Shown: positions 1 through 7,355, numbered from the stretch's first letter. The stretch: 13,144 bases of DNA from JAGXLC01 sp964472385 (GCA_964472385.1 CAYYLT010000074.1:1-13144); one strand, 5' to 3'. Notes: a model not told the origin generated them from the letters alone. Numbers and translations: made by a program.

Positions 1-90
1 GCGTTTAACGAAATATTTGCTCATAACCTTACAATTTGGAAATAATACATGTACCCATGCTATTGATTATAGGCATTCTTTGTGTTTTTC

Positions 91-205
91 AGCAAACCCG
101 AAGCAGGTGACTACGTCGTGGGCTTTCGACGCCTTGCATCTACCCAAAACTTGACGCATGAATAATGCAGGCTAAAAGCCTGCCTCTACCCAAAAATTGG
201 CATTT
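91..205. repeat. Dispersed palindromic repeat, copy 1 (half-palindrome plus extra hairpin)
   Basis: Bases 109-166 are the reverse complement of 5179-5236 with a single mismatch (57/58), and weaker similarity continues leftwards to about 91. Two boxes in the same orientation, CCCAAAACTTGAC (143-155) and CCCAAAAATTGGC (189-201), flank a perfect hairpin: GCAGGCT, loop AAA, AGCCTGC (167-183). This copy carries only one arm of the palindrome that is complete in copy 2. It lies just downstream of the secreted hydrolase gene. The hairpin could slow or end transcription, but no T-run follows it, so I call it a REP-like intergenic repeat rather than a terminator. Confidence 0.8.
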
Positions 206-233
206 GAATATTACCAGTATGCATAGCCCGGTA

Positions 234-2621
234 TTATTTGATCAATTTTTTGATTACCTGATGACCATTATTGAGAAGTATCTTCAGATAATATAAACCC
301 GTGTTCAATTCATGGAAGGCTATCATGCCATTCTTCCCTCTGCCTTTATAAGTATACACGATTTGTCCCAATTGATTAACCAGGATCATTGAGGAAATGG
401 GTATACTGGATTCTACATATACATTGGAGCTAGCGGGGACCGGATAAACCTGAAGCATTTGATTCTTGTAATCTGCTTGATGTAAGGTGGTTTCAGCTGT
501 TTTATCGCATAATGAATGCTGTTTAAAAAAATTCCATAACACCCGACTGGCATGGATGTCTTCATTGGTTTCACCAAGCCTGAATTCTAACCTTGAATTT
601 TCTACACCCGGCCAGGTGTGACCGCCATTTATTATCTTGTAGAATGTTACATCTGCATTGCATGTACAATCTGTATAGCTGAATTTCTGTACTTTGGAAT
701 TATCATCCGCTACACTATCAGGCAAATTCACCATGGGAGCTGAACTTTCACAATGGTTATTTGTAACCCAGAACTGTACAGCACTATCAGGTGCAACGAT
801 GGGATGTACATTTGGATTCATAATCCCTCCATCAAAGGGAACAAAGGGATCGGCAGTACCGTTCACAAAAATCACCGGAAGCGGTTTTGATGGATTGCAA
901 TGGTTGTATAGTGCTGTATCCATTGAGCAACCCAGTCCTGCTACAGCCGCAAACCTTTCTCCAATTTCACAGGCAAGCCGCATTGTCATGAATCCTCCGT
1001 TTGAAAAACCGCACACATAGATTTTGCTTGTATCAAGGTTAAATTTGACAATCAATGTATCCAATAGCTTGTTAATAAAATCTACATCATCAATTCCTTC
1101 ATGGTCTGCCTGGGTCCCTCTGCCATCTGCCCAAATGTAACCGGACTTTAATTCTTTGAAAGCCTGGGGGTATATCACCAAAAAACCATTTTGATCCGAT
1201 ATCTTGTTCATCTCTGTAAACCGTTGGGTTTTTTCTGCCGTCCCGATACCACCATGAAGTACTAAGACCGCAGGTACGGGTTTCTCTCCATTATATTGGG
1301 GTGGCATATGCACAATATATTTCCTTTGATGCTTTTGATGAAGCACATGATCTGTCATATGCTGCCCCTCAGGCAAAGTATCTCCCTGATATACCGTATC
1401 AGGGTTTGCATCATTGGACGGGTTTGTTCCATCCAATGCCCTACGGATGTGTTTTCTTAATTCCAGAAAAAAAGCGGTGGCATCGTTGTAGGGTTTCTCA
1501 CCGGCTTGATCTCTTTTATAGTTCCGGCAATAGGGGAGGTATACGCCCGCTATTTCCCTTTTAAGATCAATAAACGGAATGCAACCAAAAGCTCCCCCTG
1601 AAGTAGCCTGCTGCGCTTTGCCTGTTTGTGGGTTGATATGTTCCAGCCAGCACCCGATACCGTAACGTGAAGCTGCAAAATCCGGGTCAAATGCATGGTA
1701 TGAAGCGCAGGCGCTTCTTTCAATGGGTACCTTGCCCGTTTGATTGGTCAGCATGACCTCAACAGCCTTTCCGGAGAGTATGCGTTTCCCTTTGTAAACT
1801 CCCTTGTTGAGTAGCATCATCATAAATTTTCCGTAGTCGTTGATACAGGTTTCAACGCTTCCCGGTACATTGGGATTTTGCGTCTTTCCGAAGGCATAAT
1901 AAGAGGTATGATCCATCCCAAGGGGATCTTTTATTTTTTCTTTGAATAGGTCTACCCAGCGCATACCGGTTGCTACTTCACAAATTCTGCCTGCCACCTG
2001 CATGCCGGTACCACTATAAAAAAGCTTGGTTCCAGGTTCGAACAGAAGATCCATTTGTGCTATTTTATCTACAGCCTCTTCCATGGTTAAACGGGTATTC
2101 CAGTTATGCCTCGGACGAACAGGAAAACCATGGGTATGGGAAAACAATTGTCGTATGGTGATGTTTCCCTTTTCTCCCTTGAATTCCGGAAGATATTTTG
2201 ATACCGGATCCTCCAGAGAAATGATTCCTTCATCTACCAGGCTCATGATCACGCCTCCTGAGATCCATTTGCTTGCAGAGGCAATAGGCACTGTTTTATC
2301 CAATGTGAAATTCCCATAGGCCTTACGGTAAATGATTCTGCTACCCCGTATCAGAATCAAATTGCAACCCCCACAAATTCTATCCAGCGAATGATTGATA
2401 AACGAATCAACAGCGCTAAAATCAAAGGGTTTATTTTCTTGTTTGCAATTTCCAGTAGTATGTTTGATGACTGCCGTTGCATAGGGTCCTGATTCTGGCT
2501 TGCATAAATTTTTGGGGATATTTTGATAACTTACATGAGATATCTTAAACGATGCGAGTAGCCCAAAAAATATAATCAGGACAACAATAATGCTGCCCTG
2601 ATTTATCCATAACTTATTCAT
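234..2621 (-). CDS. Secreted two-domain hydrolase: beta-lactamase-fold serine hydrolase + CE1/PHB-depolymerase-like esterase + type IX sorting domain
   Basis: This 795-residue protein starts with a hydrophobic export segment (about 8-25). Residues 70-395 form a serine beta-lactamase/class C-like esterase domain: SxxK is S115-A-S-K118, the second motif is Y202-S-G, and TSGG (340-343) stands where KTG/HTG is usual. Residues 410-705 form an alpha/beta hydrolase of the LpqC/feruloyl esterase-PHB depolymerase type: oxyanion HGG (456-458), nucleophile elbow GFSNGG with S540, acid D591 (NGTAD) and H668 (GGHTWPG). Residues 723-795 have the type A sorting-domain pattern (VYPVPAS, LNTGLYYLKI, KKLIK). 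It probably acts outside the cell or on its surface, cleaving esters; the substrate cannot be read from sequence. The gap to the upstream Spy-like gene is 31 bp, so it is probably the last gene of the sigma-factor operon. Both catalytic sets look intact. Confidence 0.88.
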   Translation of the reverse strand: MNKLWINQGSIIVVLIIFFGLLASFKISHVSYQNIPKNLCKPESGPYATAVIKHTTGNCKQENKPFDFSAVDSFINHSLDRICGGCNLILIRGSRIIYRKAYGNFTLDKTVPIASASKWISGGVIMSLVDEGIISLEDPVSKYLPEFKGEKGNITIRQLFSHTHGFPVRPRHNWNTRLTMEEAVDKIAQMDLLFEPGTKLFYSGTGMQVAGRICEVATGMRWVDLFKEKIKDPLGMDHTSYYAFGKTQNPNVPGSVETCINDYGKFMMMLLNKGVYKGKRILSGKAVEVMLTNQTGKVPIERSACASYHAFDPDFAASRYGIGCWLEHINPQTGKAQQATSGGAFGCIPFIDLKREIAGVYLPYCRNYKRDQAGEKPYNDATAFFLELRKHIRRALDGTNPSNDANPDTVYQGDTLPEGQHMTDHVLHQKHQRKYIVHMPPQYNGEKPVPAVLVLHGGIGTAEKTQRFTEMNKISDQNGFLVIYPQAFKELKSGYIWADGRGTQADHEGIDDVDFINKLLDTLIVKFNLDTSKIYVCGFSNGGFMTMRLACEIGERFAAVAGLGCSMDTALYNHCNPSKPLPVIFVNGTADPFVPFDGGIMNPNVHPIVAPDSAVQFWVTNNHCESSAPMVNLPDSVADDNSKVQKFSYTDCTCNADVTFYKIINGGHTWPGVENSRLEFRLGETNEDIHASRVLWNFFKQHSLCDKTAETTLHQADYKNQMLQVYPVPASSNVYVESSIPISSMILVNQLGQIVYTYKGRGKNGMIAFHELNTGLYYLKILLNNGHQVIKKLIK

Positions 2622-2652
2622 AGGTGTTCATTTAACATTTATAGCTGCCAGG

Positions 2653-3174
2653 TCAGAACCATGGATTTTGCTGCCTCAGTGGCCTGGCCCTGAAAGGCCT
2701 GTTGCCTCTGTTATAACAGCGCGCTCCGGGTCTTCCTCTTCGTTTCATCTTACGGGCATCAAAAACCGCACGCTGTTCTTCCGTTAGGATATCCCGTACT
2801 TTCTGATGATGAGCAGCCTGTGCTTTGTGCATATTGATCCGTACCTGTCCCATTTCTTCAATGGTTGTATTGAGGGCATTCATATCCGGATCGTCCTGAG
2901 TTTGCAATCCTCTTAGGGATGCCCGTTTTTCTGCCAGTTTATTGCGGTACCGGGTTATCTCCTGCATATGATCAATTCTCAGATCTTTCATCTGGTCCTG
3001 CTGTTCGCCCGTCAGATCCGGTATTCTTTGATACTGCATCTGAGCCCTGGGCCTGTCCGCCCTGCCCATGGGTTTGCCTTTTATTCCGGCACCCCGCTGT
3101 GCCATTATAGTGCCGGATGTTACCATCAAAAATACAGCTATAAACAATGAGATGAATTTGTGCGACCGTTTCAT
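2653..3174 (-). CDS. Secreted LTxxQ (Spy/CpxP-like) periplasmic protein
   Basis: A 173-residue protein with a clear signal peptide (MKRSHKF, hydrophobic core 8-20, probable cleavage after MAQ near 26). The mature part is mostly helical and charged, with two LTxEQ motifs, L54-TGEQ and L130-TEEQ, which mark the Spy/CpxP/LTXXQ family of periplasmic chaperones and stress sensors. A very basic Arg/Pro-rich tail (about 143-171) is unusual and could bind acidic surfaces or be disordered. It lies 30 bp after the CnrX-like gene and 31 bp before the secreted hydrolase gene. By analogy with the family it probably buffers envelope stress or metal or protein damage; the ligand is unknown. Confidence 0.8.
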   Translation of the reverse strand: MKRSHKFISLFIAVFLMVTSGTIMAQRGAGIKGKPMGRADRPRAQMQYQRIPDLTGEQQDQMKDLRIDHMQEITRYRNKLAEKRASLRGLQTQDDPDMNALNTTIEEMGQVRINMHKAQAAHHQKVRDILTEEQRAVFDARKMKRRGRPGARCYNRGNRPFRARPLRQQNPWF

Positions 3175-3204
3175 TTTGTATAGATTTTAAAGATTTAACA
3201 ATAT

Positions 3205-3810
3205 TTATCTGTGATTCCGCCTTGGGCTGTGAATTCTTCTATCGGCCCCTGGTTTGTGCTTACTGCGGTGTGTCATTTTCATGATCATCCGGTTGAGTCT
3301 TTTTCGTTGCGCAGGACTGCACAAAGCCTTCAACTGCGTAAAATGATCGATGGTTTGCGTTTTAAGTTTTGTATGCAAGTTACCGATTTCCGTTGCCAGA
3401 TGGCGCATTTTATTGCTGTCGGGCTGCTCCTTTGTCAATTCCTGCATCAGGCTATCCCGCTTTTTATTTAATAACCGGGCGATATCCCGCTGCGTACCTC
3501 GGGTTTCATGGCTTATGGCTCGAAATTGATCAAATTGATCCTGGTCAAGCTGTAGTCTCCGTTTTACAATGTATTCAAATCCCCTTATGTTTTCATGAGC
3601 TGATTGCTCTGTACGTTCTGGCTTATCCGGACGACGATTTTTTTGCAATCTCTCTTTCAGCCATTCCTTTTGCTCAACAGGATAGGAAGCCCTGCTTTGT
3701 CGATTATCTTGATAATTCTGATATATGAGGGTGCCAAGCGCTGCAATATTGATAACAAACAAAAGAATCAAGGCACCTATCAATAGCTGTTTCTTGGTAA
3801 TTTTATTCAT
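3205..3810 (-). CDS. Membrane-anchored periplasmic heavy-metal-sensor/Spy-like protein (CnrX-type)
   Basis: 201 residues: one N-terminal membrane anchor (about 9-31), then a charged, helical periplasmic part. The layout LQLDQDQFDQF (86-96), a long middle helix pair and a C-terminal CSPAQRKRL (164-172) matches the periplasmic heavy-metal sensor/CnrX-Spy superfamily that often accompanies ECF sigma and zinc-finger anti-sigma genes in Bacteroidota. The tail is rich in His, Arg and Met. Its ATG lies inside the last codons of the anti-sigma gene (8-bp overlap), which suggests translational coupling. It is probably the periplasmic sensor that tunes the anti-sigma factor; the signal (metal, oxidant or misfolded protein) is not visible. 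Confidence 0.75.
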   Translation of the reverse strand: MNKITKKQLLIGALILLFVINIAALGTLIYQNYQDNRQSRASYPVEQKEWLKERLQKNRRPDKPERTEQSAHENIRGFEYIVKRRLQLDQDQFDQFRAISHETRGTQRDIARLLNKKRDSLMQELTKEQPDSNKMRHLATEIGNLHTKLKTQTIDHFTQLKALCSPAQRKRLNRMIMKMTHRSKHKPGADRRIHSPRRNHR

Positions 3811-4285
3811 AATCCGTGTTTTTACCGGTATCGTTTGTTAGCATTTCCTGTTCAATGACTTCAAGCTCCATTCCATTAAGATACTGGCTTTTGGCATAAA
3901 GCTCAATATAGTTGGTTTGTTCGCTTTGGGTTGTACTGGCATACTGAGGTTCAATTCCCTGACCCAACTGTATACCAATGTATATTCCCAGTGCCAGCAC
4001 AACCAGATATATGGCCGGCTGAATGATTACCTGCTTTAAACGGGGAAAAACGGAAGATGCATAAACCTGCTTTTGTTCCATCTTTTCTTTCAGCCTTGTA
4101 TAAAAGAACGGCTGATAGGGGATGGTTTCATTTTTAAGCTCATGCCATGCTTTCCTGAACAATGAAAGCATTTTATAACAAGATGTACAATTGTCCATAT
4201 GTTTTTCCAGCATCTTCTTGTTTTCTTCCGAAAGTTCACCTTCCAAATACTCCACTAAATGTTTATGTACGTCTGAACAATTCAT
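3803..4285 (-). CDS. Zinc-finger (zf-HC2) membrane anti-sigma factor
   Basis: 160 residues. The N-terminal cytoplasmic domain has the anti-sigma zinc motif: C3 and H29-MDN-C33-TS-C36, the HxxxCxxC signature of zinc-binding anti-sigma (ZAS) domains. One membrane helix follows (about 88-108), then a short periplasmic tail of some 50 residues. The protein should hold the ECF sigma factor encoded just upstream at the inner membrane. It overlaps the downstream sensor gene by 8 bp but is separated from the sigma gene by 188 bp, wider than usual for such a pair. Fold and role are well supported; the release signal is not known. Confidence 0.87.
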   Translation of the reverse strand: MNCSDVHKHLVEYLEGELSEENKKMLEKHMDNCTSCYKMLSLFRKAWHELKNETIPYQPFFYTRLKEKMEQKQVYASSVFPRLKQVIIQPAIYLVVLALGIYIGIQLGQGIEPQYASTTQSEQTNYIELYAKSQYLNGMELEVIEQEMLTNDTGKNTDYE

Positions 4286-4473
4286 TGGTATAAAGCTTAA
4301 ATATAGGTTTGTCTTTCAATTAAACATCATTTCATGGTTCGAATGTTGTGCTACCCCACCATGGAACCCGCATGCTTATTTATGCTCTTGTTGCGAAGTT
4401 CTTTTACATGGACGTTTCATAGGATTTATTGTCTATATGTTTGACACAAAAACTGCCATTTTATTACAACAGC
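4286..4473. other. 188-bp gap between sigma and anti-sigma genes
   Basis: No convincing coding frame is seen on either strand. On the minus strand a TATATTTA stretch about 25-35 bp before the anti-sigma start is one base off the Bacteroidota -7 consensus TAnnTTTG, so an internal promoter is possible but weak. A 14-codon minus-strand frame (4376-4420) was considered too short to call. Confidence 0.4.
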
Positions 4474-5049
4474 TCAGTATTTCTTGAAATATACGCCCAA
4501 CTTCTGTTGTAATTTTTTCCTGGCGCGATTGATCAATACGCCGGTCTCTGTAACCGTAATGCCCATAATTTCTGCAACTTCTTTGTAGGGTAAATCCTCC
4601 AGCTTATTTAATGTGAAGGCAATTTTTTGTTTTTTGGGTAACTGTTCTATGGTTTTCAGAAGAATCTGCTTATTCTCTTCCTTTTCTATTTTTTCCGGTG
4701 ACGTATCCTGATCGGCCTGATTTAAAAAATGGGCATCGTGATGATGGTTTTCAAAAAGCAGGTCCAGGCTGCTGAAAATATTTTTTCTTTTTTTATCCCG
4801 AATAAAGTTCAAAGACTGATTCACTGTGATCCTGTATATCCAGGTAGAAAGCTTTGAATTGGCTTTAAATGCGCTAATGGAAATATAAACCTTTATGAAT
4901 ACCTCCTGGGCTATATCCAGCGCATCTTCTTTGTTGTGCACAAAGCGATTGGATACATTGATCACCATTTCCTGATAGCTGTATACAAAAGATCTAAATG
5001 CAGATTCGTCTCCGGATTTTAATCCATTAATAATTTGCTGATCAGTCAT
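4474..5049 (-). CDS. ECF-type RNA polymerase sigma-70 factor
   Basis: 191 residues. Region 2 spans about 10-90, with DALDIAQEVFIKVY (42-55) for core binding and the -10 reading helix STWIYRITVNQSLNFIRDKKR (68-88). Region 4 spans about 128-186, with the helix-turn-helix LPYKEVAEIMGITVTETGVLINRARKKL (153-180). There is no region 1 or 3, so it is ECF class. The linker between the two regions carries a histidine cluster (HHHDAH, 102-107). It heads the minus-strand cluster whose next gene is the zinc-finger anti-sigma factor. The protein most likely directs transcription of an envelope-stress set that may include this operon. The start ATG has only a weak upstream purine stretch. Confidence 0.9.
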   Translation of the reverse strand: MTDQQIINGLKSGDESAFRSFVYSYQEMVINVSNRFVHNKEDALDIAQEVFIKVYISISAFKANSKLSTWIYRITVNQSLNFIRDKKRKNIFSSLDLLFENHHHDAHFLNQADQDTSPEKIEKEENKQILLKTIEQLPKKQKIAFTLNKLEDLPYKEVAEIMGITVTETGVLINRARKKLQQKLGVYFKKY

Positions 5050-5134
5050 ATATATTCATTTCCGGTATGCTTTTCTAATCAATATGACACCCATGGCTCA
5101 ACATTATTACAGCGTGCAACAAATATTAACAATT

Positions 5135-5187
5135 TAACCTGTATTATTCATAAAGAATGGAAAGCTTTTATAACCTGTATTATTCAT
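5135..5187 (+). repeat. 17-nt direct repeat TAACCTGTATTATTCAT (2 copies, 36-bp period)
   Basis: TAACCTGTATTATTCAT occurs at 5135-5151 and again at 5171-5187. The second copy runs straight into the 58-bp inverted-repeat unit. The matching stretch in copy 1 at the left of the window reads CCTGCATTATTCAT on the reverse strand, so this sequence is part of the wider repeat family and was probably duplicated at its edge. Confidence 0.75.
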
Positions 5188-5290
5188 GCGTCAAGTTTTG
5201 GGTAGATGCAAGGCGTCGAAAGCCGACGACGTAGTCGCCTACTTCGAGGCTTTCGCAACGTAGCATATGCCCAAAAATTGGCGCACTCAG
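5179..5290. repeat. Dispersed palindromic repeat, copy 2 (complete REP-like palindrome)
   Basis: Bases 5179-5236 match the reverse complement of 109-166 at 57 of 58 positions. The element is itself a large imperfect palindrome centred at about 5236: outer arms 5188-5202 and 5270-5284 pair at 13 of 15 positions, inner arms CGAAAGCC (5217-5224) and GGCTTTCG (5248-5255) pair perfectly, and the tip GTAG-TCGC-CTAC (5231-5242) forms a small hairpin. This nested symmetry is typical of REP or MITE-like intergenic elements. No transposase is present in the window. Confidence 0.82.
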
Positions 5291-5460
5291 AAAAAATGCA
5301 TAAAAATAAAAAAAAATGGCGCATAATAATTAAAGCACTAATATTCTTTTGTTTATAAACATTTTTTTATTTTTTATGAACAATACAGGATAAATCGGAA
5401 AGTATTAGCGCTTTGCTTATTTTATTCAAATAATTTGGTTTTTATGCATTTTTTGCGAGT
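5285..5460. repeat. AT-rich 176-bp imperfect palindrome
   Basis: AAAAAATGCATAAAAA (5291-5306) is repeated exactly in inverted form at 5439-5454. Further in, AAAGCACTAATA (5332-5343) pairs at 11 of 12 positions with the inverted stretch 5403-5414. The ends carry ACTC and GAGT. All arms share one centre near 5372-5373, so this is a single element and not chance AT-rich matches. It directly abuts the GC-rich palindrome. It may be a small non-autonomous mobile element or a structured regulatory region. Confidence 0.65.
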
Positions 5461-5517
5461 TATAAGGGAAAGGACAAAAAAATGCAAATTGCATAGAATG
5501 CTTTATCATGTCTTGTG

Positions 5518-5525
5518 TATCTTTG
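5518..5525 (+). promoter_or_regulatory. Probable argS promoter -7 element (TATCTTTG)
   Basis: TATCTTTG fits the Bacteroidota primary-sigma -7 consensus TAnnTTTG exactly and lies 33 bp before the argS ATG, giving a short leader. A TTG at 5489-5491 could act as the upstream -33 element, though the spacing is a little long. Confidence 0.55.
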
Positions 5526-5558
5526 TAGCCATTCAAAAATATTGAAAAAAACCTGAAA

Positions 5559-7355
5559 ATGGATATTGCAATACAGATCAAGGAAAGGGTAAAACAAGCG
5601 CTGGTCTCTTTATATGGTGCTGAGGTAAAGCATGAAGACATACAGGTACAGAGAACGCGCAGGGATTTTGCGGGAGACTATACCGTTGTGGTATTTCCAT
5701 TTCTGAGATACTCCCGAAGGTCGCCGGAGCAAACTGCAGAAACGCTGGGCAATTTTTTGAAAGACCAGATGGAAGAAATAGGGGCGTTCAATGTGATCAA
5801 AGGTTTTTTGAACCTCGTTGTTGAACCGCTATACTGGGTGAGGTTTCTGAACGAGATTCATCAACAGGATAGCCCGCAGGATTTGTATCATAAACCTAAC
5901 AAAAAAACCATTGTCGTAGAATATTCCTCACCCAATACGAATAAACCGCTGCATTTGGGTCATATCAGGAATAACCTTCTGGGTTATTCTATTTCACGGA
6001 TCCTTGAAGCAGCGGGGAATGATATCCGGAAGGTTAATCTGGTAAATGACCGGGGCATACACATCTGTAAATCGATGTTGGCCTGGCAAAAATGGGGAAA
6101 TGGTATTACTCCGGAGAAATCAGGTAAGAAGGGAGATCATCTGGTCGGGGAGTATTATGTTCAATTTGATAAGGCTTATAAGCAACAGGTGCAAGAACTC
6201 ATGGCCGAAGGGTTATCAAAGGCTCAGGCAGAGAAAGAGGCCCCACTGATCAAAGAAGCACAGGAAATGTTGCATAAATGGGAAAATGATGATCCTGAAA
6301 CTGTGCAATTATGGAAAATCATGAATTCCTGGGTTCTGGAAGGGTTTGACAAAACCTATGATGCTCTGGGGGTAGACTTCCATAAAATTTATTATGAATC
6401 GGAAGTATATAAAACAGGTAAAGAAGAGGTGCTGAAAGGAGTTCAAAAAGGAGTTTTTGAAAAAGATCCTGATGGGTCGGTCTGGGCTGATTTTTCGGAT
6501 CAAGGCCTGGATCGTAAACTTCTTCTCAGGAAAGACAGTACATCGGTTTATATTACACAGGATATTGGTACTGCCATACAGCGATTTCATGAATACCGTT
6601 TTGATCATCATATCTATGTAGTCGGCAATGAGCAAAATTATCATTTTCAGGTATTGAAGTTGTTGCTTGAACGGTTGGGGTATGACTGGGCAGGCAATCT
6701 CTATCATCTGGCTTATGGAATGGTTGAATTACCTGAGGGAAAGATGAAATCCAGGGAAGGTACGGTGGTGGATGCGGATGATCTGATCGCGGAGATGATC
6801 CAAACAGCTGAGACTATATCCCGGGATTCTGGTAAAATAGGAGATTATAGCGATGAAGAAAAAGCAAAGATCTACCGGGCTATCGGACTGGGAGCCTTGA
6901 AATATTTCATCCTGAAAGTTGATCCCAAAAAGAATATGACCTTTGATCCCCAGGAATCAGTTGATTTTAATGGCCATACAGGTCCTTTTATTCAGTACAG
7001 CTATGCCCGGATCAACTCATTGTTGGATAAAGCCAGAGAAAAAGATGTTGCCATACCTGCCCGTCTTATGGAAAACGATGCGAGTTTTAATGACAAAGAG
7101 ATTCAACTGATTAAGCTTATTCATCATTTTCCCCGGGAAATATTTGAGTCGGCAGAACAGATGGATCCTTCCATCATTGCAAATTTCGTTTATGAGTTGG
7201 CCCGTGAATTCAATCAATTTTATCACGAATATTCAGTTTTAAGAGCTGAATCACCTGCAAAAATTGAATTTCGGCTTTTACTTTCTATCCAGGTTTCAAG
7301 AGTTATTCGGGAAGCTATGTGGCTGTTGGGTATCGATCTGCCTGAACGAATGTAG
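5559..7355 (+). CDS. argS: Arginyl-tRNA synthetase
   Basis: 598 residues, full length for a bacterial ArgRS. It charges tRNA-Arg with arginine in the cytoplasm. The N-terminal Arg-tRNA synthetase additional domain (about 1-90) precedes the class I catalytic core, with the HIGH motif as H132-L-G-H135 inside SSPNTNKPLHLGHIRNN. The KMSKS position reads KMKSREG (395-401), the relaxed form seen in many ArgRS. The C-terminal DALR-type anticodon-binding helical domain (about 470-598) starts around the HTGPFIQYSYAR segment (476-487) and ends in the typical LLGIDLPERM. The start ATG is the first in frame after a TATCTTTG promoter element. The gene stands alone, with 203 bp to its nearest recognisable upstream palindrome end at 5460 less the promoter stretch, and 189 bp to the next gene. 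Nothing about it is odd. Confidence 0.97.
   Translation: MDIAIQIKERVKQALVSLYGAEVKHEDIQVQRTRRDFAGDYTVVVFPFLRYSRRSPEQTAETLGNFLKDQMEEIGAFNVIKGFLNLVVEPLYWVRFLNEIHQQDSPQDLYHKPNKKTIVVEYSSPNTNKPLHLGHIRNNLLGYSISRILEAAGNDIRKVNLVNDRGIHICKSMLAWQKWGNGITPEKSGKKGDHLVGEYYVQFDKAYKQQVQELMAEGLSKAQAEKEAPLIKEAQEMLHKWENDDPETVQLWKIMNSWVLEGFDKTYDALGVDFHKIYYESEVYKTGKEEVLKGVQKGVFEKDPDGSVWADFSDQGLDRKLLLRKDSTSVYITQDIGTAIQRFHEYRFDHHIYVVGNEQNYHFQVLKLLLERLGYDWAGNLYHLAYGMVELPEGKMKSREGTVVDADDLIAEMIQTAETISRDSGKIGDYSDEEKAKIYRAIGLGALKYFILKVDPKKNMTFDPQESVDFNGHTGPFIQYSYARINSLLDKAREKDVAIPARLMENDASFNDKEIQLIKLIHHFPREIFESAEQMDPSIIANFVYELAREFNQFYHEYSVLRAESPAKIEFRLLLSIQVSRVIREAMWLLGIDLPERM

Larger units (their letters stand above)
5050..5558. 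other. 509-bp divergent intergenic region (sigma factor / argS)
   Basis: No gene is supported here. It contains a 17-nt direct repeat, a GC-rich REP-like palindrome (5188-5284), an AT-rich palindrome (5285-5460) and the argS promoter, all listed separately. A minus-strand promoter for the sigma gene must lie within about 5050-5180, but no confident match to a known element was found; TAATATTTG near 5120 is the nearest and has an extra base. Confidence 0.6.

Noticed and set aside
1..24. Minus-strand ATG at 24-22 starting MSKYFVKR and leaving the left edge
   Set aside because: Only eight codons are visible, with no clear promoter or ribosome-binding site. It could be the start of the next gene but cannot be supported.
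167..183. Hairpin after the hydrolase gene as an intrinsic terminator
   Set aside because: The stem is perfect but no T-run follows in the direction of transcription; it belongs to the repeat element.
4376..4420. 14-codon minus-strand frame in the sigma/anti-sigma gap (MKRPCKRTSQQEHK)
   Set aside because: Too short, with no ribosome-binding site or recognisable product.
5426..5641. 71-residue minus-strand frame overlapping the argS start
   Set aside because: It runs antisense through the argS promoter and N-terminus and has no family features, so it is a shadow frame.
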